NCBI GenBank assembly: GCA_012799755.1
Contig: JAAZKQ010000136.1
Span: forward strand, 1 to 11,668
Source of the DNA: Lentisphaerota bacterium
Lineage (GTDB): Bacteria; Verrucomicrobiota; Lentisphaeria; Oligosphaerales; Oligosphaeraceae
Direction of reading: 5' to 3'
Length of the DNA: 11,668 bases
Under the pieces are notes generated by a model. The model had not been told where the DNA came from. It saw only the letters and a list, made by a program, of their open reading frames with translations, and did not search any database. A program made the translations under genes and the position numbers. This document shows positions 5,214-11,668 of the stretch, one piece after another; position 1 is the first letter of the stretch; each line of letters begins with the position of its first letter.

Positions 5214-6200
5214 ATGCCAGAAAACACGCCGGTTCGACTTTATTACTTGGCATCGGGTAAGTTAGGCATACCCATTTTTGATGCCCTGCGCACTCACCCC
5301 AAAATCAGTCTTCTTGGTGTCGGCTCCCAGCCCGACCGCGCCGCCGGTCGCAAGCAACAGTTGCTTGCCACACCGGTGGCCAGCTATGCCGAGGAGCAAG
5401 GCTTCGAGGTAGACCGCCTTGCTTCGGTCAACACCCCGGCTTTTCTCAACCAACTCCGCGAACTTGATATTGAGTTGCTGGTGGTGGCATCCTTTGGTCA
5501 ACTACTTAAGCCTGAATTGCTGAGCGTACCACCCGCAGGCTGTCTCAACGTCCATGCTTCCCTGCTGCCGCGTTTCCGCGGCGCTTCGCCGATCAACATG
5601 GCGATCCTTCGGGGTGATGACATAACGGGTGTGTCTTTCATGCAGATGGAGGCGGGACTGGACACCGGCCCGGTCTACTGTCAGTACACATTGCCCATCT
5701 TGGAGCGTGAAAACGCCGACTCCCTTGAGCAGCGACTTGGTCAGCTCGCCGCCGATCACATCGGCGACGTCATCTGGCGCATTGTCCGCCAAGGACTCCA
5801 GCCCACGCCACAGCTGGACGATGCGGCAACCTACGCACGCAAAATCAAGAAGCAGGACGGCGCCATCCGCTGGGAATTGCCGGCCGATCAAATTCTGCGC
5901 ATGATCCTGGCCTACTCGCCGTGGCCACGCGTGGCCGCCATCGTTCCCGCCGGCAAAGGCCCGAAACGCATCCAGATCACTGACGCCGAAGTCGTCACCG
6001 ACACCACCCCCGTCATGCGGCCAGGCACTGTACTGGGCCAAGGGCGAGACGGATTGCTCGTCGCCTGCGGCCAACATGCCCTGCGCATACAGCGACTTAT
6101 TCCCGAAGGCAGGCCGGAAATGCGGGCTGACGACTTCCTCCGTGGGAATCCCATTCCCAACGGCACCATTTTAGAAAATTTTTTCCCTGGAGAACAATGA
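5214..6200 (+). CDS. fmt: Methionyl-tRNA formyltransferase
   Basis: A 328-residue cytoplasmic enzyme that formylates Met-tRNA(fMet) with 10-formyl-tetrahydrofolate, giving the bacterial initiator tRNA. The N-terminal formyltransferase domain (about 8-190) shows LLVVASFGQLLKPELL (88-103), the folate-site LNVHASLLPRFRGASPIN (111-128) with catalytic Asn112 and His114, and MEAGLDTGPV (145-154) with Asp150. The C-terminal tRNA-binding domain (about 205-320) carries ATYARKIKKQDGAIRW, typical of Fmt. The usual N-terminal GTPxFA loop is replaced by ASGKLGIPIFDAL (13-25), a divergent form. I chose ATG at 5214 because the Rossmann strand VRLYYLASG starts seven residues later. ATGs at 5145 and 5091 lie in frame but would add a hydrophobic stretch foreign to the family. 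No good Shine-Dalgarno precedes any of them. The RNase E/G gene begins 4 bp after the stop. Confidence 0.95.
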   Translation: MPENTPVRLYYLASGKLGIPIFDALRTHPKISLLGVGSQPDRAAGRKQQLLATPVASYAEEQGFEVDRLASVNTPAFLNQLRELDIELLVVASFGQLLKPELLSVPPAGCLNVHASLLPRFRGASPINMAILRGDDITGVSFMQMEAGLDTGPVYCQYTLPILERENADSLEQRLGQLAADHIGDVIWRIVRQGLQPTPQLDDAATYARKIKKQDGAIRWELPADQILRMILAYSPWPRVAAIVPAGKGPKRIQITDAEVVTDTTPVMRPGTVLGQGRDGLLVACGQHALRIQRLIPEGRPEMRADDFLRGNPIPNGTILENFFPGEQ

Positions 6201-6204
6201 CTGA

Positions 6205-8142
6205 ATGAAGCAAATCCTAATCAACTGCGAAGAACTGCAAACTCGGGTTGCCGTCGTTCAAGACGGCATCCTGCAGGACTTCTTCATGGAACGCAATGTT
6301 CGTGGCGATACCATGGTGGGGTCCATCTACAAAGGCCGTATCAAAAACCTCGAACCGTCCCTGCAAGCCGCATTTGTTGATATCGGCTGCGGCAAAAACG
6401 CCTTCCTCCACTACTGGGACATGCTCCCCGCCAGTGAAGATGCCCTCGAAACCAGCGATGACGACAACGATGACAATGGAGGGAACGGCCACGAGGATAA
6501 TGGCGGCAACAACGACGAGGATAAACTCAACCCGCCGAAACGTGCCCAAAACAGCCGCAGCCAGAATCAGAATCAGCCCACGGGCCAGAATCAAAACCCT
6601 CAACGCTCAAGCCGACGACGACGGCGTCCACGAAAAGCTCCACAACAAAGTGAGCAGGCTCAGCAGCCAAAAGTCGCGGAAAGCAGTTCGCCGCTCAGGG
6701 GTCTCCTGGCCAAAGTACGTGAAATCTTCTCGCCGGGCAAGAAAGGCGCCAAAGCGTCGCCGGCGGCGACGCCCCGCAGTTCGCAGCAAGCCCAGCGTAA
6801 AGCAAAAGGCGGTGACAGCGGCGGCGCGCCAACGGATGACGAACGCGACAGCAAGAAGGACCAAGGTCGCAGCCGGCGCCGCTCGCCACGCCGCCCAGCC
6901 AAGACCGGTCCGGCCGTCGAGGACATTCCCAACCTTTTCAAGGTTGATCAGGAAATCCTCGTGCAAGTCACCAAAAGCCCCATCGGCACCAAGGGCGCGC
7001 GCGTCACCACCAACCTGAGCATACCCGGGCGTTATCTGGTTCTGCTGCCCAACTCATCCCACATCGGCATCTCCAAACGCGTTGAGGAACGGGAAGAGCG
7101 CGACCGTCTCCGCCAAATGATTCGCAGCCTCGAACTGCCGAAAAACATGGGCCTGATCTGCCGCACCGTCGGCGCCGGCCGCAAGCAGGAGCACTTTCAG
7201 CGCGACCTTGATTTGCTCCTTGAGTATTGGCGCAAGAGCGAACAAATCGCCGCCACTCAACGTGCCCCTGTTTGCGTCTATCAGGAACCTGACCTCGCCG
7301 AACGCGCACTCCGTGACTGCCTCACCGAAGACGTGGACGAAGTCGTCGTTGACAGCGAAGAGACCTACCAGCGCGCCACCGAACTCATCAAACGCTATAA
7401 CCGGCAGGATTCCACTCGCGTCAAATTCTATCAGAATCCAACGCCCATTTTCCACTCCTACGGGCTCACCCAGCAGCTTGATGGCATCTTCAACCGCAAA
7501 GTGTCCCTACCCAGCGGCGGCTATATCTGCATTGACGAAACTGAAGCGCTCATCGCCATTGACGTCAACACCGGCAAAAGTCGCGGCGGCAAAGACCAGC
7601 CCGAGACCATTCTAGCCACCAACCTCGAAGCCGTCAAGGAAATCGCCCGCCAGCTCCGCCTTCGCAATCTCGGCGGCATCATCGTTCTTGATCTCATTGA
7701 CATGCGGCAGAAAAAAGATCAGCAGACCGTCTTCAAGACCTTCAAGGACCTTCTTGCCGAAGACCGCGCCAGGACCAAAGTCTACCAACTGTCACCACTC
7801 GGACTGCTGGAAATGACTCGCCAGCGCGAACATGAAAGCATGGAAAGTGCCATCTTTGACAATTGCCCCTACTGCAAGGGCAGCGGCCTGGTCAAGTCCA
7901 CCACCAGCATGAGCGTTGACATCCAACGCCGCCTCAACGAAATCCTCGCCCGCCGAAAGCCCGGCCAGAAACTCAAGATCACCGTGCATCCGCGCGTCGC
8001 CGACCGTCTCAACAACAACGACCGCAAGCTGGTTGACGGTCTGAAGCAGGACTACAGCTGCGAAATCAGTTTCCATGCCGACCAAAACCTCCATATTGAG
8101 GAATATCGCATCAGCGACGCGGTCTCCGGCCAAAACATCTAA
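6205..8142 (+). CDS. rng: Ribonuclease E/G with disordered insert in its S1 domain
   Basis: A 645-residue endoribonuclease of the RNase E/G family, which cuts single-stranded RNA during mRNA decay and rRNA/tRNA maturation. The S1 RNA-binding domain begins at 36 (TMVGSIYKGRIKNLEPSLQAAFVDIG) and resumes at about 245 (VDQEILVQVTKSPIGTKGARVT). Between them, residues 75-240 are low complexity: acidic/Asn-rich (81-108), Gln/Asn-rich, then basic Arg/Lys patches (137-144, 222-234). The catalytic core holds the metal-binding Asp453 (AIDVNTGKSRGG) and Asp496 (IIVLDLIDM). The zinc-link CPYCKGSG (554-561) supplies Cys554 and Cys557, which join subunits in E. coli RNase E. No long C-terminal scaffold exists, so the architecture is closer to RNase G. 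Start ATG at 6205 has GGAG at 6189-6192, a long 12-nt spacing. Co-transcription with fmt is likely. RNase E is the alternative name. Confidence 0.93.
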   Translation: MKQILINCEELQTRVAVVQDGILQDFFMERNVRGDTMVGSIYKGRIKNLEPSLQAAFVDIGCGKNAFLHYWDMLPASEDALETSDDDNDDNGGNGHEDNGGNNDEDKLNPPKRAQNSRSQNQNQPTGQNQNPQRSSRRRRRPRKAPQQSEQAQQPKVAESSSPLRGLLAKVREIFSPGKKGAKASPAATPRSSQQAQRKAKGGDSGGAPTDDERDSKKDQGRSRRRSPRRPAKTGPAVEDIPNLFKVDQEILVQVTKSPIGTKGARVTTNLSIPGRYLVLLPNSSHIGISKRVEEREERDRLRQMIRSLELPKNMGLICRTVGAGRKQEHFQRDLDLLLEYWRKSEQIAATQRAPVCVYQEPDLAERALRDCLTEDVDEVVVDSEETYQRATELIKRYNRQDSTRVKFYQNPTPIFHSYGLTQQLDGIFNRKVSLPSGGYICIDETEALIAIDVNTGKSRGGKDQPETILATNLEAVKEIARQLRLRNLGGIIVLDLIDMRQKKDQQTVFKTFKDLLAEDRARTKVYQLSPLGLLEMTRQREHESMESAIFDNCPYCKGSGLVKSTTSMSVDIQRRLNEILARRKPGQKLKITVHPRVADRLNNNDRKLVDGLKQDYSCEISFHADQNLHIEEYRISDAVSGQNI

Positions 8143-8147
8143 ATACC

Positions 8148-8187
8148 ATGGCCGGCCGCCCGTAATAATGCGCGCGCCGGCCATTTT
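8148..8187 (+). terminator. Intrinsic-terminator-like hairpin between the RNase gene and dnaE
   Basis: ATGGCCGGC (8148-8156) pairs perfectly with GCCGGCCAT (8176-8184), with possible further inner G:C pairs, and is followed by a short T-run (TTTT, 8184-8187). It begins 5 nt after the RNase E/G stop. The loop region is about 19 nt. The T-run is short, so termination may be partial. The dnaE ribosome site starts 6 nt beyond it. Confidence 0.6.
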
Positions 8188-8192
8188 CACAT

Positions 8193-8198
8193 AAGGAG
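8193..8198 (+). promoter_or_regulatory. Shine-Dalgarno sequence of dnaE
   Basis: AAGGAG at 8193-8198 with an 8-nt spacer to ATG at 8207. It is a strong site and fixes the dnaE start. Its closeness to the preceding hairpin means that hairpin could also affect ribosome access. Confidence 0.8.
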
Positions 8199-8206
8199 AA
8201 GGCATC

Positions 8207-11200
8207 ATGGCGCCACCCTTTGTTCACCTGCATGTTCACACCGATTTCAGCCTTCTTGACGGTACCGCCAGCTGCCAAGGCATCGCCGCCCTCGCCAAGG
8301 AATACGGCATGAGCGCCGTCGCCTGCACCGACCATGGCAACATGAGCGCCTGCGTGGAATTCGCCAAGGCGCTGAAGGCGGTCGGCGTCAAGCCCATCTT
8401 CGGCTGCGAGCTCTATGTCGCCCCCGGCGACTACAGCGTCATGGACAACAACATCCCGCACATCAAGGGCTTCCACCTCGTCTGTCTCGCCGAAACCTAC
8501 GAAGGTTATGTCAATCTCTGTCACCTCAACGAAGAGGCATGGCTCAGGGGCTATTACTACAAGCCGCGCGTTGATAAAAAGCTCTTGCGCCAGTATCGCC
8601 AGGGCATTATTGCCCTCAGCGCTTGTCTCAGTGGCGAAATCGCCGTGCATTTCCAAGCGGGCAACGACCGCGCGGCCGAACAAGCCCTTGATGAGTACCT
8701 TGATATCTTTGGCAAAGACCATTTCTTCCTGGAAATTCAAGACCACGGCCTGCCTGAACAAAAATTCGTCAATGAAAAGATCATCGAATTAAGTCGCAGG
8801 CGTGGCGTCGGCCTCGTCCTTACCAACGACTCGCATTACTGTAAAAAGGAACAGGCCGAGGCACACGAGCTCTTTCTCTGCATCGGCACCGCCACCACCA
8901 TCCACGACCCGAAACGCATGCGTTTCGGCAGCAACGAGTTCTATTTCAAGAGCCCCGAAGAAATGGCCCAGCTCTTCCCGGACATCCCTGAGGCCATGGC
9001 CAATACCGTCGCCATCGCCGAGCGCTGCAATGTTCACCTGCCCACCGTTTCCGAAGACAAGGCCAACCACTACCCCGAATACCCCGTGCCCGAAGGTGTC
9101 ACTCGCCAGGACTACCTCCGCCAACAGTGCGTCAAGGGACTCAAACGGCGTTACGGCATTGACGCTGATAGCCCCGACCTCAGTGACGAGGACCGCGACA
9201 AAGTCAAGCGCATGGACTACGAGCTCAGCATCATCAACCAGACCGGCTTCACCAGCTACTTCCTGGTCGTCTGGGACTTCCTCGCTTACGCAGCCAAGAT
9301 CGGCGTGCCTCTCGGCCCGGGGCGAGGCAGCGGCGCCGGCAGTCTCGTCGCCTACTGTCTGGGCATCACCCACATTGACCCGCTACGCTACGGCCTGCTC
9401 TTCGAACGCTTCCTCAACCCCGACCGCGTCAGCCCGCCTGACTTCGATATTGACCTCTGCGAACGCCGCCGTCACGAGGTCATTGAGTACGTCCGCGACA
9501 AATATGGCGCGGCCAACGTAGTGCAGATCGGCACCTTCGGCACCCTCAAGGCCAAGGCCGTCATCAAGGACGTCGCCCGCGCCCTCGGCCGCAGCGTCGA
9601 AGAGAGCAACCGCATCTGCAAACTCATTCCCGCCGACCCCAAAATGACCCTCCACAAGGCGCTCTACGGCGCGAAGAAGGACGGTGTCATCACCCCGCCC
9701 ATCAAGGAGCTCGTGGAGCTCTACGAGAACAACCCCTGGGTGCAGGAAATCTGGAAGTTTGCCACCGTGCTGGAGGGTCTGAACCGCAATCAGTCCATCC
9801 ACGCCGCCGGCGTCATTATCAGCGATGCGCCCGTAGCCAACGTCTGTCCCATTGCCAAGGGCGCCAATGATGAGCCCATTACCCAGTTTTCCGCAATCCC
9901 CTGCGAAGAGCTCGGCCTGCTCAAAATGGACTTCCTCGGCCTCAAAACCCTCACCATCATCCAAGACGCCCTGGACCTCATTGAGAAAAACACCGGCAAG
10001 CGCATTATCAGCAACGACATACCCATTGATGACAAGACGACCTACGATCTACTCAACCAAGGCAGCACCATTGCCGTGTTTCAACTCGAATCCGGCGGCA
10101 TGCAGAACCTCTGCCGGCGTTTCCGCGTCAACCGCCTGGAAGACATCATCGCCCTCATCGCCCTCTATCGCCCCGGCCCAATGCAGTTCCTGGACGAATT
10201 CATCGGCCGCAAAATGGGCAACATCCCCGTTGATTACGACGTGCCGGCCATGAAGCCCATCCTCGAAGAAACCTATGGCATCATGCTCTACCAAGAGCAG
10301 GTCATGCAGGTCGTCCAAGCCGTCGCCGGCTTCTCCCTCGGCAATGCCGATATCCTCCGCCGCGCCATGGGCAAAAAAAGTGTTGAAGTCATGGTGCAGC
10401 AATTCGCACTCTTCCAAGAGGGCTGCCGCAAAAATGGCATTGACGACGTCATCAGCAAAAACATCTGGGATAAGATTCTCAAATTTGCTGGTTACGGCTT
10501 CAACAAATCCCACAGCGCCGCCTACGGCATGCTGTCCTATCGCACGGCTTGGCTGAAAGCGAACTACCCTGCTGAATTCATGGCCGCCGTGCTCACCAGT
10601 GAACTCAGCAACGCCGAAAAACTTTCCTTCTACCTCGCTGAATGTCGCGCGATGAACATCAGCATTCTGCCGCCGGACGTCAATATCTGCGACACCACCT
10701 TCTCCGTGGACGGCAGCAACATCCGCTTCGGCCTGGCGGCCATCAAGGGCGTCGGCGAAGCCGCCGTCGCCGGCATCATCAGCGCCCGCCAGAAGGGCGG
10801 CGCCTTCAAAGACCTCAGCGACTTCTGCGAGCGAGTGGACGGCCTCTCCAAGCGCCTGCTGGAAAGCCTGGTCAAAGCCGGCGCACTCGATTGCTTCGGC
10901 TTCCACCGCGCGCAGCTCGTCGCCATGATTGACGACGTCCTCGGCATCGCTCAGCAAGCTCAAAAGGACCGCAAGAGCGGCCAAGGCTCGCTCTTCGATC
11001 TGCTCGCGCCGGAAGAACGCAAGATCGCCGAACTGCCCGTGCCCAAGGTCACCCCCTGGGAATTGCGCGAGCTTCTGCGTTACGAGAAGGAACTGCTCGG
11101 CTTCTATGTCAGCGGTCACCCCATCTCCCAGGATCAGGCCACTATTGACGCCTATCAGCTTGACGACCTCAGCGATCTCACCCAGCTGTCCCCAGGCGCC

Positions 11201-11668
11201 ATGGTCCGCGTCGGCGCCTATCTCAGCAACTACAGCCCCAAATTGACCAAAAAAGACAACAAGCCTTGGGCGATCCTCACCCTCGAAAGCCGCGAATCAA
11301 CCGTGGAATGCCTGCTCTTCCCGGATTCCTATGAAAAGGTGCGTCAGCAGTATCCCGAGGCCTTGCAGCCCGAATCGGTCATCTTCGTCGAAGGCGAGCT
11401 CAGCCGGCGAGACGAAGAGGAGCCCCTCAAACTCCACGCCCAGAATATCATCCCCCTGGCCCGCGTGCAGGAACTCTACACCCAAGAAATACACATCAGG
11501 CTCTATGAAGAGGAGCTCAACAAAGAACGCATGCAGGACATCGCCGCCGTCTGTCGGCGCTTCCCCGGCAATACCCAGCTGATCTTCTGCCTGGTCTGCG
11601 CCAATGGCAATATCATTTACCTCCAGAACGAACAGATGAATATCCAGTTCTCGCCGGAATTCCAAGCC
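8207..11668 (+). CDS. dnaE: DNA polymerase III alpha subunit (C-terminus cut by window)
   Basis: The replicative polymerase; 1154 codons are present with no stop before the window ends, compared with about 1160 residues in E. coli. The PHP domain (1-275) starts VHLHVHTDFSLLDG and keeps His9, His11, Asp18, His43, Glu68, His90, Cys140, Asp208 and His210. The polymerase core has GPGRGSGAGSLVAY, then PPDFDID with catalytic Asp414 and Asp416, and KMDFLGLK with Asp575. Other landmarks are RNQSIHAAGVIIS and YGIMLYQEQVMQV. Next come a helix-hairpin-helix region (840-905, with IKGVGEAA), the beta-clamp motif QGSLF (926-930) and an OB fold (995-1085). The palm motif continues LCERRRHEVIEYV, where Phe and Asp are usual at the Leu and His. 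The motifs mark it as DnaE rather than PolC. ATG at 8207 has a strong AAGGAG. Confidence 0.97.
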   Translation, partial: MAPPFVHLHVHTDFSLLDGTASCQGIAALAKEYGMSAVACTDHGNMSACVEFAKALKAVGVKPIFGCELYVAPGDYSVMDNNIPHIKGFHLVCLAETYEGYVNLCHLNEEAWLRGYYYKPRVDKKLLRQYRQGIIALSACLSGEIAVHFQAGNDRAAEQALDEYLDIFGKDHFFLEIQDHGLPEQKFVNEKIIELSRRRGVGLVLTNDSHYCKKEQAEAHELFLCIGTATTIHDPKRMRFGSNEFYFKSPEEMAQLFPDIPEAMANTVAIAERCNVHLPTVSEDKANHYPEYPVPEGVTRQDYLRQQCVKGLKRRYGIDADSPDLSDEDRDKVKRMDYELSIINQTGFTSYFLVVWDFLAYAAKIGVPLGPGRGSGAGSLVAYCLGITHIDPLRYGLLFERFLNPDRVSPPDFDIDLCERRRHEVIEYVRDKYGAANVVQIGTFGTLKAKAVIKDVARALGRSVEESNRICKLIPADPKMTLHKALYGAKKDGVITPPIKELVELYENNPWVQEIWKFATVLEGLNRNQSIHAAGVIISDAPVANVCPIAKGANDEPITQFSAIPCEELGLLKMDFLGLKTLTIIQDALDLIEKNTGKRIISNDIPIDDKTTYDLLNQGSTIAVFQLESGGMQNLCRRFRVNRLEDIIALIALYRPGPMQFLDEFIGRKMGNIPVDYDVPAMKPILEETYGIMLYQEQVMQVVQAVAGFSLGNADILRRAMGKKSVEVMVQQFALFQEGCRKNGIDDVISKNIWDKILKFAGYGFNKSHSAAYGMLSYRTAWLKANYPAEFMAAVLTSELSNAEKLSFYLAECRAMNISILPPDVNICDTTFSVDGSNIRFGLAAIKGVGEAAVAGIISARQKGGAFKDLSDFCERVDGLSKRLLESLVKAGALDCFGFHRAQLVAMIDDVLGIAQQAQKDRKSGQGSLFDLLAPEERKIAELPVPKVTPWELRELLRYEKELLGFYVSGHPISQDQATIDAYQLDDLSDLTQLSPGAMVRVGAYLSNYSPKLTKKDNKPWAILTLESRESTVECLLFPDSYEKVRQQYPEALQPESVIFVEGELSRRDEEEPLKLHAQNIIPLARVQELYTQEIHIRLYEEELNKERMQDIAAVCRRFPGNTQLIFCLVCANGNIIYLQNEQMNIQFSPEFQA

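Noticed and set aside
3843..5265. Open frames through the GATC arrays giving Asp-Gln-Ala, Asp-Pro-Ser or Ile-Arg-Arg repeat peptides
   Set aside because: Period-9 repeats keep several frames open by chance. The 13-bp units shift the frame, and no ribosome site or domain supports translation.
10049..11119. 356-codon open frame antisense to dnaE
   Set aside because: It is a shadow of the strongly coding GC-rich dnaE frame. It has no family resemblance, and similar antisense frames occur along all the large genes here.

Overview
The window reads as a GC-rich (about 60% by eye) bacterial chromosome segment of ordinary housekeeping genes, with one low-GC accessory insert. Gene content suggests the PVC superphylum, probably Lentisphaerota or a relative. 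The reasons are a DUF4886-type secreted SGNH-like protein, a TIM-barrel sugar-phosphate isomerase/epimerase, an RNase E/G with a long disordered insert, and a four-helix-bundle 'suffix' protein beside arrays of short GATC repeats. This placement is inference from family distribution, not an alignment.

Layout. Positions 1-336 hold no gene I recognise, only small inverted repeats, one of which lies just past the stop of the first gene. A sugar-phosphate isomerase/epimerase gene (337-1116, minus) diverges from hisC (1368-2423, plus) across a 251-bp intergenic region. hisC is followed after 34 bp by a GTG-started gene for an exported DUF4886 protein (2458-3381), then by dgkA (3464-3850). From 3849 to 5059 lies a 1.2-kb cassette. 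Two arrays of 9-13-bp GATC repeats in opposite orientation bracket one minus-strand gene for a four-helix-bundle/topoisomerase-type zinc-finger protein (4023-4772). That gene has its own AT-rich promoter region. Beyond the cassette come fmt (5214-6200), an RNase E/G gene (6205-8142, 4 bp after fmt), a hairpin terminator, and dnaE (8207 to the end of the window, C-terminus cut off).

How the genes relate. fmt (initiator-tRNA formylation) and the RNase E/G gene look co-transcribed. dnaE follows a terminator-like hairpin that abuts its Shine-Dalgarno sequence, so it may be separately expressed or attenuated. hisC and the DUF4886 gene are probably co-transcribed but have no obvious shared function.

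The most interesting structure is the 3849-5059 cassette. Its inverted arrays share the same irregular spacing register over about 70 bp at roughly 83% identity. The encoded protein belongs to the four-helix-bundle superfamily known from 23S rRNA intervening sequences, which are themselves bounded by inverted repeats. Also of note, DnaE keeps every residue expected for a metal-binding, possibly proofreading PHP domain.
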